A stretch of 64,000 nucleotides of DNA from Paenibacillus sp. HWE-109 (lineage in GTDB: Bacteria; Bacillota; Bacilli; Paenibacillales; NBRC-103111), in assembly GCF_022163125.1 (NCBI RefSeq), contig NZ_CP091881.1, positions 2,418,001 through 2,482,000 of the forward strand, in the 5' to 3' direction. Under the pieces are notes generated by a model. It was not told where the DNA came from. It made no database searches and saw only the letters and a program-made list of their open reading frames with translations. Shown here piece by piece: positions 27,401 through 35,676 of this stretch. Position numbers and translations under genes: made by a program. How positions within the stretch are numbered: the first letter of the stretch is position 1; each line of letters starts with the position of its first letter.

Positions 27401-28993
27401 ATGAAGCAATGGATAGAATTATCTCGCCAAAGATGTAAGGATCGCGGGATGGATCCTACAAGAATATCTTCGGCGGGAATTAAATTATCAGACAATCAAC
27501 TGCAAGTGGAAAAAGAACGATATCGGGATATTCTTGCTGTAATTCAGTATTTTGCTGAAAAAATATTGTCACTCTTGGCCGGAAAGCCGCATCTGATCCT
27601 TGTTAATAACGAACAGGGATACATCTTAGACAGCTATGGGGATGAAGGATTCAAATCAGTCATCAACAATTATGGCATTCATGCGGGAATCAAATGCGAC
27701 GAAGAGTTTATGGGCACGAATGTAGTCACACTCGCTCTGCAAGAGCAGGCACCCATCCAGATCGTCGGCGAGGAACATTATCATGAGATGCTGGGAAATA
27801 CGGCGTGTTATTGTGTGCCGTTCCATTTCCCAATGTATCATAATTTATCAGGGACCATTGCCATCATGACCTCGGTCGAGCACCATAATCATACCTATCT
27901 AGCACTTCTTTCTAATATGGCTGATTCTATTGAAAGAGAACTATCGCTTCGAATGACGAATCAGAATCAAAATCTTATTCAGCAGCTTGTTGTCAATAAC
28001 ATGCGCAACGGCATTATTATGACAGATGAGCGCGGTATTATTACAGAGTTTAACGCCTATGCCGAGAAAATAACAGGAAGAAATCGGGAAAGTGTCATCC
28101 ATACGCCTGTCTTTCCTTTCGAACATTTCGGAAGCTATTTCTATCAAGCTCTCAAGTATCGGAAGCAATTCGAAAATATAGAGCTTTCTTTCCGATATTC
28201 GTTGGATCAGAAGAATGTGTGCCTGTTCGATTTACTTCCCATTATCAATGAAAAGGGCGAAATTTTAGGCGCTTTTGCTCAATTTCGTGATATTACGGAT
28301 CGTGTTGTTCTTGAACGGCAATTCATTAATGCGGAAAAGTTCTCAGCCATCGGGAAGATGGCAGCAGGTTTAGCCCACGAAATAAGGAATCCGCTAACCT
28401 CGATTATCGGTTTTTTTCAGCTGCTTCAGAAATCAAATGATCCGCAGAAATTTCAGAATTACGTGGGACTCATCAATACGGAGCTGCAAAACATGAAGCA
28501 GTTGGTTTCTGACTTCGTTGTCATGGCAAAACCAAGCACGCCGGAGAGAAAGGCCGTAAACTTGCAAGAATTTTTGAAAGATACGATTCGGTTTATGGAC
28601 AGTCAAGCCATTCTAAAAAATACATCTATCACCGCTATATATGATGAATCATTAACAATGGCTTGGATTGATCCTGCTCAAATTAAACAGGTACTGGTTA
28701 ATTTAATTCAGAATGCGATAGATTCCATCGACAAAAATGGATTTATCCAGCTTTCAACGAAGATGGGTGCCAATAATAAAATGTTCCAAATCAGCATTGA
28801 AGATAACGGCGTGGGCATGACGAAGGAAGAGCTCGCGCAAATCGTAAATCCATTTTTTTCAACAAAAGAAAACGGCGTTGGACTTGGTTTATCCATCTGT
28901 TATCGGATCATTGAAAATCATAAAGGGAATATGACAGCCACATCGCGCAAAGGGATAGGAACGAAATTTGAAGTGACGCTTCCGCTTTCCTAA
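27401..28993 (+). CDS. Soluble GAF-PAS sensor histidine kinase
   Basis: About 530 aa with no membrane segment. Domains in order: an AcoR-type GAF region (~60-185; note EEFMGTNVVTLALQEQAPIQIVGEEHYHE), PAS (~205-305; IIMTDERGIITEFNAYAEKITG), HisKA with phospho-acceptor His in GLAHEIRNPLTSIIGF (~322) and HATPase (NLIQNAIDSI, DNGVGMT, GVGLGLSIC). It senses a cytoplasmic signal and phosphorylates an unknown regulator; no response regulator lies next to it. The organisation recalls sporulation or metabolic kinases. ATG 27401 follows AGGAGAAGG. A terminator follows. Confidence 0.9.
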   Translation: MKQWIELSRQRCKDRGMDPTRISSAGIKLSDNQLQVEKERYRDILAVIQYFAEKILSLLAGKPHLILVNNEQGYILDSYGDEGFKSVINNYGIHAGIKCDEEFMGTNVVTLALQEQAPIQIVGEEHYHEMLGNTACYCVPFHFPMYHNLSGTIAIMTSVEHHNHTYLALLSNMADSIERELSLRMTNQNQNLIQQLVVNNMRNGIIMTDERGIITEFNAYAEKITGRNRESVIHTPVFPFEHFGSYFYQALKYRKQFENIELSFRYSLDQKNVCLFDLLPIINEKGEILGAFAQFRDITDRVVLERQFINAEKFSAIGKMAAGLAHEIRNPLTSIIGFFQLLQKSNDPQKFQNYVGLINTELQNMKQLVSDFVVMAKPSTPERKAVNLQEFLKDTIRFMDSQAILKNTSITAIYDESLTMAWIDPAQIKQVLVNLIQNAIDSIDKNGFIQLSTKMGANNKMFQISIEDNGVGMTKEELAQIVNPFFSTKENGVGLGLSICYRIIENHKGNMTATSRKGIGTKFEVTLPLS

Positions 28994-29006
28994 ACTAAGC
29001 AAAGTA

Positions 29007-29049
29007 AACCGTCAACCTCACTTGTTGCAAGTGGGTGTGACGGTTTTTT
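29007..29049 (+). terminator. Intrinsic terminator after the histidine kinase
   Basis: ACCGTCA...CACTTG pairs with CAAGTGGGTGTGACGGT across a short TTG loop, followed by six T. Confidence 0.88.
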
Positions 29050-29071
29050 CTATATGCAAATAGGTATTAAC

Positions 29072-29185
29072 TTACCAAACGAATGCGCTTGTAATAATAA
29101 CCAACAAAATGAAAAGTACCAAAATTGCTGCTGAAGAAGTACCTACGCCGCCTGTTCCACAACCTGCGCCACCAACATAAGACAT
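29072..29185 (-). CDS. YjcZ family sporulation micro-protein, 37 aa
   Basis: Reads MSYVGGAGCGTGGVGTSSAA, then a hydrophobic helix ILVLFILLVIITSAFVW, the pattern of YjcZ-type small proteins common and multi-copy in Bacillales spore formers: a glycine-rich start and a single C-terminal membrane segment. AAAGGGTGAT precedes the ATG. Shares the intergenic space with the kinase terminator. Confidence 0.88.
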   Translation of the reverse strand: MSYVGGAGCGTGGVGTSSAAILVLFILLVIITSAFVW

Positions 29186-29298
29186 TTAAATCACCCTTTC
29201 TTTGGAGTTGCTTGTGCTACATACCTAATGTATGGATTCTCGGTCAAGATGTTTGGGCCAATGGAATGATTGTGCTGTTGTCCCTGTTGGAGCAGAAG

Positions 29299-29328
29299 TT
29301 GCATGTTTTTTTTGAGATCGTTTATAGT
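29299..29328 (+). promoter_or_regulatory. Candidate sigma-A promoter for the STM401x operon
   Basis: TTGCAT at 29299 and TATAGT at 29323 with an 18-nt spacer, about 50 nt upstream of the first gene's start. The -35 is imperfect. Confidence 0.4.
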
Positions 29329-29376
29329 TAGTCTAGGCACATAGGTAGGAAATTAATGGAACCGGAGGGGAATATC

Positions 29377-30222
29377 ATGACAGAAGTGAAATTATCAATT
29401 GATTATGAGCAGTATGAAGAGGGTGTTAAAATCAAGGATCTTCTGGAAGAGCTAGCCGCGAAACCAGAGAGTACGGAGCTAAACAGCCTCATTATCGGTG
29501 ATTGGGGCGGCTCTTATGAGAATGATTCCAGCGAAATTGTCGCTGCGTTGACGCAATTGAAAGACCGGTTTCCCAACCTGCGCAAATTATTCATTGGTGA
29601 TATGGGGTTCGAGGAATGCGAGGTATCTTGGATTATGCAAAGCAATCTTACCCCTATCCTAACGGAATTCCCTGAACTGGAATCATTGACGATAAAGGGA
29701 AGCACAGGGTTGGAGATAGAGCCGGTGAGCCATGCGAAGCTGCAGGAACTTGTCATTATTTGTGGTGGACTAGGCAAAAAAGTTCTTGCTAGTATTAGTC
29801 AATCTTCATTTCCGCAATTAAAAAAGTTGGAGCTTTACATGGGGGTTGAAGACTATGGGTTTGATGGTGAGCTAGCGGATATTCTTCCTCTCATTGAACA
29901 GGGTAAATTTCCTGAATTGACGTATCTGGGTTTGAAAAATAGTGAACTTGAAGATGAGATTGCGATTGCGTTGGCAGATGCGCCAATTCTGAGTCAGCTT
30001 CATACGTTGGATTTGTCGCTGGGAACGTTAACGGATAAAGGCGCAGAAGCGCTTCTTGCAAGCGATCAGGTGAGAAAATTGCAATTCCTTGATCTCAGCT
30101 ATCATTACATGTCAGATGACATGGTACAACGATGGCAGGCCTCTGGACTTTCGGTTGATACAGACGAACAACAAGATGCGGATGAGGATGAAGACTATCG
30201 CTATCCTTCGCTTACGGAATAA
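29377..30222 (+). CDS. STM4015 family leucine-rich-repeat protein
   Basis: About 281 aa, cytoplasmic. Irregular leucine-rich repeats run from ~residue 60 to 255 (FPNLRKLFIGDMG, FPELESLTIKGS, LHTLDLSLGTLT, LQFLDLSYHYMS). The last ~25 residues are strongly acidic and end in DEDYRYPSLTE. I recognise it as STM4015-like from size, repeats and the four genes that follow in the typical order. Likely a binding or scaffold protein for the enzymes downstream (inference). ATG 29377 lies behind GGAGGGG; ATG 29356 is less likely. Confidence 0.8.
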   Translation: MTEVKLSIDYEQYEEGVKIKDLLEELAAKPESTELNSLIIGDWGGSYENDSSEIVAALTQLKDRFPNLRKLFIGDMGFEECEVSWIMQSNLTPILTEFPELESLTIKGSTGLEIEPVSHAKLQELVIICGGLGKKVLASISQSSFPQLKKLELYMGVEDYGFDGELADILPLIEQGKFPELTYLGLKNSELEDEIAIALADAPILSQLHTLDLSLGTLTDKGAEALLASDQVRKLQFLDLSYHYMSDDMVQRWQASGLSVDTDEQQDADEDEDYRYPSLTE

Positions 30223-30225
30223 AGC

Positions 30226-31446
30226 ATGGCACCGATGCTATTAATCGGCAACCCTGGGAATCGCCGGACGAACGGCGTGCAAGCAGCAAGGGTTAGACTT
30301 GGCATGTCCCCAGCGGTTGTCGTGCCCTATCTGGCTTTGTTAAAAGGCGAGATTTCGCTAGCCGAAGTGGCTGAACGTGAGGGCTTGCAGTTGGGGAAGA
30401 CACCTTGGCTGCGTTTGGATGCACCTGGGGAGGATCATGAAGTTGAATGCGCATTAATGGCACTAGGTTCTCCAGATGCCGCAGGCTTGAATGGCGGAGA
30501 TCGGTTGCTGCCATTCGGCGAGCGAAGCGATCCTGATCCGTGGTCTCAAGCGATGATCGCGGGTTTGAAGGAGCAGCCAGGTCGACTGTATCATCCATCC
30601 CAGTGGTTTCGCGGCTATGGACGCTTGCTTGCTCGGATTGAGCAGGAAGCAGCCGAGCTATGGCCAGAAGGACAGTGGGTGAACGCGCCGCGAGACATAG
30701 TCGCTATGTTTGATAAAAGAAGGACGCATGAGGTGTTGCAAGCGGCAGGTGTGCCTGTTCCTCGGCCATTGGCTGAGCCTGATCGGATTTCGAATTATGA
30801 AGAATTGAAGGAATTCATGCTCATGCAACGGAAGCACCGGATATTCATCAAGCTAGCTTGCGGATCGGGCGCATGCGGTGTTGTCGCTTATCAAATTAAT
30901 CCAGTCACTGGCGCGGAATTAGCAGTAACAACAGTTGGCGTTGAGTCTTATCTGTCCAGGCCTTCGATGTTTTATAATTCTATGAAGATTCTCACCTATT
31001 CAGACAGGAAGACGATCAGAACCATCGTTAACTGGCTGCTTCAGCAGGGTACGCATATCGAGCAATGGATAGCGAAGGCCGCTTACGAAGAGAGGTCCTT
31101 CGATGTCCGTCAACTTGTTGTTGCTGGAGAACCCTGTCATAGCATTGCCAGGGTTAGTCGATCCCCGATTACGAACCTGCATTTGCGCAGTGAGCGGATG
31201 AGTCTGGAGGCTGTAGGATTGGATGCAAACTTGCGAAATTCCGTAGGGGTGTGTGCGGCTCAAGCACTTGCGGCATTTCCCGGTTCTTTGGTTGCTGGCG
31301 TGGATGTATTGCTGAGCCGCGGGGCATTGCAGCCGTATGTGTTAGACGTCAATCCGTTCGGCGACTTGCTTTACAAGGTGCAGTTCCAAGGAGAAGACAC
31401 TTATGCCTGGGAACTTATGAACTGTGCTAAAGGGGAACAGATATGA
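30226..31446 (+). CDS. STM4014 family ATP-grasp-like protein
   Basis: 406 aa. ATP-grasp features: KRRTHEVLQAAGVPVPRP (~165-180), the phosphate-loop strand IFIKLACGSGACGVVAY (~205-220), HIEQWIAKA and DVRQLVV, and the metal-binding VAGVDVLLS plus YVLDVNPFGD near the C-terminus. Such enzymes activate a carboxylate with ATP and join it to an amine or thiol. Substrate unknown. Follows STM4015 by 3 nt and overlaps STM4013 (ATGA), so the operon is tightly coupled. Confidence 0.8.
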   Translation: MAPMLLIGNPGNRRTNGVQAARVRLGMSPAVVVPYLALLKGEISLAEVAEREGLQLGKTPWLRLDAPGEDHEVECALMALGSPDAAGLNGGDRLLPFGERSDPDPWSQAMIAGLKEQPGRLYHPSQWFRGYGRLLARIEQEAAELWPEGQWVNAPRDIVAMFDKRRTHEVLQAAGVPVPRPLAEPDRISNYEELKEFMLMQRKHRIFIKLACGSGACGVVAYQINPVTGAELAVTTVGVESYLSRPSMFYNSMKILTYSDRKTIRTIVNWLLQQGTHIEQWIAKAAYEERSFDVRQLVVAGEPCHSIARVSRSPITNLHLRSERMSLEAVGLDANLRNSVGVCAAQALAAFPGSLVAGVDVLLSRGALQPYVLDVNPFGDLLYKVQFQGEDTYAWELMNCAKGEQI

Positions 31447-32228
31447 CAGATATGAACGCGATTATCGGCACCCATGATCTTGTCATGATTACGCTGGATA
31501 CACTGCGTTATGATGCTGCTGATCTGGAGGAGTCCAATTGTCCAAACTTATGCGGCAGCGGATCTTGGGAGAAGAGGCATACGCCAGGCAGCTTTACGTA
31601 TGCGGCTCATCACGCTTTTTTTGGCGGCTTTTTGCCGACGCCGGCAACGCCGAACAAAGCTGATCATGTGCGTTTGTTTCACTCCAAACATACCGGGCTC
31701 AAGACGCATCCGCATACATGGCTATTCGATACACCGGATCTCGTATCAGGGTTGCAAGCGGAAGGCTACCGAACGATCTGCATCGGCGGCGTTATTTTCT
31801 TTACCAAGAAAGTGCCGCTTGCCCGAGTGCTGCCAGGTTATTTTCAACAAAGCTACTGGCGGATGACGTTTGGCGTAACGAACCCTCGTTCCACAGAGCA
31901 TCAGGTCAATCACACAATTAAACTTCTGGATCAGTTGGATGAGAAGGAACGGCTGTTTCTATTTCTAAATGTATCTGCGATTCATGGACCTAATCACTAT
32001 TACGTTAAGGGGGCCAAGCGAGACTCCATAGAGACCCAACGTGCAGCACTGCGCTATGTGGATGGTGAATTAGGTCGTTTGTTCGATGTACTGCGAAAGC
32101 GGGAACGGCCTGTGTTCTGTCTTGTTTTCTCAGATCACGGCACTTGTTATGGGGAAGATGGTTATGAAGGACATCGGCTTGCGCATGAAGCTGTATGGAC
32201 TGTACCTTATCGTGAGTTTATTCTATAA
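31443..32228 (+). CDS. STM4013/SEN3800 family hydrolase (sulfatase/alkaline phosphatase superfamily)
   Basis: 261 aa, no signal peptide, so cytoplasmic. Alkaline-phosphatase-superfamily metal sites are visible: LVMITLDTLRYDAA at the N-terminus (Asp and Thr/Ser metal ligand/nucleophile region) and VFSDHGTCYGEDGYEGHRL near the C-terminus (Asp-His pair and second His). The product may be a phosphate or sulfate ester hydrolase or a transferase. The sulfatase formylglycine motif CxPxR is not seen, so a Ser/Thr nucleophile is more likely. Confidence 0.82.
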   Translation: MTDMNAIIGTHDLVMITLDTLRYDAADLEESNCPNLCGSGSWEKRHTPGSFTYAAHHAFFGGFLPTPATPNKADHVRLFHSKHTGLKTHPHTWLFDTPDLVSGLQAEGYRTICIGGVIFFTKKVPLARVLPGYFQQSYWRMTFGVTNPRSTEHQVNHTIKLLDQLDEKERLFLFLNVSAIHGPNHYYVKGAKRDSIETQRAALRYVDGELGRLFDVLRKRERPVFCLVFSDHGTCYGEDGYEGHRLAHEAVWTVPYREFIL

Positions 32229-32244
32229 AGGATGTGAGCGGAAG

Positions 32245-33591
32245 ATGACTTCTAGCGATACTTCAAGGATCCGCAGTTGGGCTGATCATATGCGTGCAGA
32301 ACCTTACCGTTCTTATTTATATGCTTATCCGCACAAAACCGCCTATCGGGAGCTGGAACCGAGCAGGCCATTGTCAGAGCTTTGGGCCCAAGAAACGGCT
32401 GAAACGTATTTCTTGTACATGCACATCCCATTTTGCGGAGCACGCTGCGGTTTCTGCAATTTGTTCACTTTGCCTGATAAAAGAACTAGCAGTCATGAAC
32501 AATACGTTGATGCATTGGAACGGCAAGCGCGCGAGTGGGCTTCTTTTGCAGGCGGCAAGCCATTTGCCCGGTTCGCAATCGGTGGCGGAACGCCGACCTT
32601 GCTTGAGCCGCAACAGCTTGAGCGCTTATTTGGGATTGCCGAGGAAGTGATGGGGTTAGATACCCGGCAAGCGTCCATCTCTGTCGAGACATCCCCGGAA
32701 ACGGTGACGGAGGCAAGGCTTCGAATCTTGCATGCGCACCGCGTAGATCGAGTCAGTATGGGGATTCAAAGCTTTATTGAGGATGAATCAGCAGCGATAT
32801 ATCGGCCGCAAAAACCTCTTGAAGTGGAGAGAGCTTTGACCTTGTTGAAGAGCGAGCCGTTTCCAATTCTTAATTTGGACCTCATTTATGGGTTGCCTGG
32901 ACAAACGGTTGCCACTTGGCTGTATTCTGTTGAGCGAACACTGGCTTATGAACCGGAAGAAGTGTTCATCTATCCGTTATATACACGTGAGCAAACCATT
33001 GTTAAACCTGATGATATTCGCCGCGTTGGTATCGACATTCGGATGGACTGTTATTTGGCTGCGCGCGATCGTTTGCGAGAAGCGGGATATATCCAGCATT
33101 CCATGCGTCGATTCGCTAAACCAACGGCCTCTTCGGCCAAGCAATTGCTGCCATATGGCTGCCAGGAAGACGGGATGGTTGGTTTAGGCTGCGGCGCACG
33201 CTCGTACACCAGAGAGCTCCATTATGCTTCACGCTACGCCGTGGATCGCCAAGCTACGGCAAGTATTATTGCCGATTATGTCGCTGCCGAGCGCCATGAT
33301 AGAGCAGACTACGGCTATCAGTTGAATAAAGCGGAGCAACAGCGCCGATTTATTCTCAAAGCCATTTTGCATACAGAAGGATTGGAGCTTTCAAGTTACG
33401 TTGAACGCTTCGCTAGTCAAGCTTTGGAGGATTACCCGGACCTTGCTCTATTGCTGGAAAATGGTTTTGCGACGAACACAGATGGGATATTGCGACTGAC
33501 GGATGAAGGTTTAGCGTATTCGGATGCGATCGGTGATTGGTTCATTTCTCCAGAAGTGAAGGAACGCATGGAAGGATATGTTTTCGTATGA
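32245..33591 (+). CDS. STM4012 family radical SAM protein (HemN/HemW-like)
   Basis: 448 aa. The radical SAM cluster motif is YMHIPFCGARCGFCNLF (C-x3-C-x2-C, ~residues 58-65), followed by the SAM-binding FAIGGGTPTLL and the HemN-like SVETSPETV, VSMGIQSF and LDLIYGLPGQT. The C-terminal HemN-like domain (~330-448) is present. It is not expected to be the housekeeping coproporphyrinogen dehydrogenase, because it sits in the STM401x cassette. ATG 32245; the stop overlaps the next start (ATGA). Confidence 0.87.
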   Translation: MTSSDTSRIRSWADHMRAEPYRSYLYAYPHKTAYRELEPSRPLSELWAQETAETYFLYMHIPFCGARCGFCNLFTLPDKRTSSHEQYVDALERQAREWASFAGGKPFARFAIGGGTPTLLEPQQLERLFGIAEEVMGLDTRQASISVETSPETVTEARLRILHAHRVDRVSMGIQSFIEDESAAIYRPQKPLEVERALTLLKSEPFPILNLDLIYGLPGQTVATWLYSVERTLAYEPEEVFIYPLYTREQTIVKPDDIRRVGIDIRMDCYLAARDRLREAGYIQHSMRRFAKPTASSAKQLLPYGCQEDGMVGLGCGARSYTRELHYASRYAVDRQATASIIADYVAAERHDRADYGYQLNKAEQQRRFILKAILHTEGLELSSYVERFASQALEDYPDLALLLENGFATNTDGILRLTDEGLAYSDAIGDWFISPEVKERMEGYVFV

Positions 33592-34442
33592 GAGCAACCA
33601 TTTATTACAGAGGCAGCTTGTCTTCTTGTAATTATGATTGTCCGTACTGTCCTTTTAGCAAGAATAAAGACAATGCGGCAACTTTGGCCAAAGATCGTTC
33701 TCAACTTCTCACGTTTGTTAATTGGGTTAAAGCGCAGGAGAGAGAGGGGCATCGTCTTGCTCTATTTTTTAATCCTTATGGGGAAGGGCTGGTTCATCGC
33801 TGGTATCGAGAAGCCATGATTGAGCTGTCTCTGATGCCCCATGTTGACAAAGTGGCGATCCAAACGAATTTGTCGGCAAAGCTGAACTGGACGGATGACT
33901 TGAATCCGAAGAATGCCGCCTTCTGGGCATCCTATCATCCTGGGCAAGTGGATGAGGCCTTTTTTCTGAACCAATGTTCAGAATTGCATCGACGAGGCCT
34001 TTCTTTTAGTGTGGGTTCAGTTGGCGTGAAGAGCGCTTTCTCTGCGCTAGCTTCCCTGCGGCAGGGTTTGCCAACAGATGTGTACATGTGGGTTAATGCC
34101 TTTAAAGATAAAAAAGACTATTACACGGCTGCCGATGTCGCTTTTTTACGTGAAATCGATCCTCATTTTGAGCGGAATGCTGTGGATTATAGCAGCCAGG
34201 GTAGACCTTGCTCGACGGGAAGAGATGTTTTCTACGTGCAAGGCGCTGGTATCGTGAAAAGGTGTTACAAGGATCGCACGGTAATTGGTCATCTCTATCG
34301 GGATGGTCTGGAAGGCCTGTCCGCAGACAGGCCGTGCACAATGAGCTGCTGCGATTGTTACATCGGTTATATTCATATGCCGGAGTTGGCGCTGAGCCGC
34401 GTGTATGGGGATCATCTGTTGGAGCGTATCGCAAACGGATAG
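33588..34442 (+). CDS. STM4011 family radical SAM protein
   Basis: 284 aa. Begins MRATIYYRGSLSSCNYDCPY, with the cluster motif CNYDCPYC (C-x3-C-x2-C) near residues 14-21. Six more cysteines occur in the last third (CSTGRD, KRCYKD, RPCTMSCCDCYIGY), consistent with an auxiliary iron-sulfur cluster as in SPASM/twitch enzymes. Translationally coupled to STM4012 by a 4-nt overlap. Substrate unknown; two different radical SAM enzymes in one operon suggest consecutive modification steps (inference). Confidence 0.85.
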   Translation: MRATIYYRGSLSSCNYDCPYCPFSKNKDNAATLAKDRSQLLTFVNWVKAQEREGHRLALFFNPYGEGLVHRWYREAMIELSLMPHVDKVAIQTNLSAKLNWTDDLNPKNAAFWASYHPGQVDEAFFLNQCSELHRRGLSFSVGSVGVKSAFSALASLRQGLPTDVYMWVNAFKDKKDYYTAADVAFLREIDPHFERNAVDYSSQGRPCSTGRDVFYVQGAGIVKRCYKDRTVIGHLYRDGLEGLSADRPCTMSCCDCYIGYIHMPELALSRVYGDHLLERIANG

Positions 34443-34521
34443 ATGACAAGCCAAGCAACCGGATTGGTAAGGGAGTTTGGCTTGTTCGTGATCAGCGGGA
34501 GGTTGATCCTGAAACCGAGCG

Positions 34522-35193
34522 TCACTCCTGGGCTGATGTGTTTCTCTTCAAAACCGCGCGGAAGCAATATAATCGTCCCCAGATATCGCTGTAAAGCGCA
34601 TCTGCGGGAAGCTCGAATTGCGCATCAAAAGCAAAAGCAAGTCCTGTCTCATGCACCAATGAGCGAAACATCGATAAGTCGATAGTCGGAAAGTCTAGTG
34701 TAAGCAGGAGATAACCATCGGCTTTCAAAGTTCTTCTAAATTCTTTCAGAGCAAGCCGCATATCCGTGAGATCCATGTGTTCAACGACAGAAATACAATA
34801 GATTTTATCGAAAAAATCATCCGCATAGGGCAGTTGTGTAATGCTGGATTGAGTAAGCCTGGTCCGCCTGTAATCAATTGCTTTTATTAGCTCGACAGCC
34901 TCTACGTTGATCTCGGTTCGCACAGCATCCAATATACTTTGTTCGGAATGAATTCGCGCATCCCAATCACAGGCATAAGCTTCTTGGCATCGCTGACCTA
35001 GGGCGAATTTGAAAGGATGAGGCACTCCGCATGCAGCATCCAAGGCAATATCATGCTCATTCATGAACGATGTGCACCAAGCATATTCATAAGGACGACT
35101 CCACCATGTTTCTGGCAATGGGTAAATAAGTTCTTGCACAGACGGATCAGATGCGAGGATAAATCGGGATTGAAGATGAGAATGGTTCGTCAT
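34522..35193 (-). CDS. Class I SAM-dependent methyltransferase
   Basis: 223 aa, cytoplasmic. Motif I region DAACGVPHPFKFALG is unusual (GVPHP in place of GxGxG). Then AYACDWD (motif II acidic), LPYADDFFDKIYCISVVEHM (motif IV and VEHM post-region) and LKADGYLLLTLDF. The start follows GAGGAGG with a 7-nt spacer. It faces the STM401x operon and ends 80 nt from it. The methyl acceptor is unknown; a role with the radical SAM cassette is possible but unproven. Confidence 0.82.
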   Translation of the reverse strand: MTNHSHLQSRFILASDPSVQELIYPLPETWWSRPYEYAWCTSFMNEHDIALDAACGVPHPFKFALGQRCQEAYACDWDARIHSEQSILDAVRTEINVEAVELIKAIDYRRTRLTQSSITQLPYADDFFDKIYCISVVEHMDLTDMRLALKEFRRTLKADGYLLLTLDFPTIDLSMFRSLVHETGLAFAFDAQFELPADALYSDIWGRLYCFRAVLKRNTSAQE

Positions 35194-35293
35194 TCCAAGG
35201 CCTCCTCAATAATGATGACAATGCGCAGTGGCAACCGCTAGCTTAATCCCCCCTCATTCTTATGCGAATTTCGCAACCGTTAGAAGGATTTCC

Positions 35294-35325
35294 TTGACTT
35301 CCCGCTCTGTGATGAGTAATATAAT
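35294..35325 (+). promoter_or_regulatory. thrS: Sigma-A promoter for thrS leader
   Basis: TTGACT at 35294 with TAATAT at 35317 (17-nt spacer); an overlapping TATAAT begins at 35320. The predicted start is near 35330, just before the T-box leader. Confidence 0.65.
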
Positions 35326-35329
35326 AAAT

Positions 35330-35637
35330 TAATTGCATAACAGGCATTGACCAAAGACATGATTTCCTTCACGAACTGCCCAGAGAGAGAAGTTCAGGCT
35401 GAAAGCTTCTCCTGTAAACGGATGTGAAATTACCCCTTTGCAGCCGTGTTGTAGAACCCGTTAAGATTAGCTTGGCGGCAGTAAACAACACCGAGTTATC
35501 TTCGATATCAGATACTAATAAGGACCTTGCAGCTGCAATCTTGGGTATTGAACCCAATTGTCAGGCAGGTCGAATTAGGGTGGAACCACGAGCTGAACGC
35601 ACTCGTCCCTTCTTGGGCGAGATGCGTTTTTTTGCGT
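35330..35637 (+). ncRNA. T-box leader (tRNA-Thr-sensing riboswitch) of thrS
   Basis: The invariant T-box sequence appears as AGGGTGGAACCACG at 35577-35590, about 90 nt before the synthetase start. It is followed by a terminator hairpin (about 35596-35628) with arms ACGCA...CCC and GGG...TGCGT and seven T. Upstream lies a long structured Stem I region; ACC at 35432-35434 is a candidate threonine specifier codon, inferred from the downstream gene. Uncharged tRNA-Thr would pair with the T-box and favour the antiterminator. Confidence 0.92.
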
Positions 35638-35676
35638 TCATATAAATCGAGAAAAAGTAGAAATGGAGGCTGCATC

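Noticed and set aside
29186..29376. Short precursor peptide for the STM401x cassette upstream of the LRR gene
   Set aside because: Only a 13-codon frame without a binding site was found; no credible precursor gene.
32245..33591. Calling the first radical SAM gene coproporphyrinogen III dehydrogenase (hemN/hemW)
   Set aside because: It has the HemN-like fold, but operon position and the companion genes fit the STM4012 family better.
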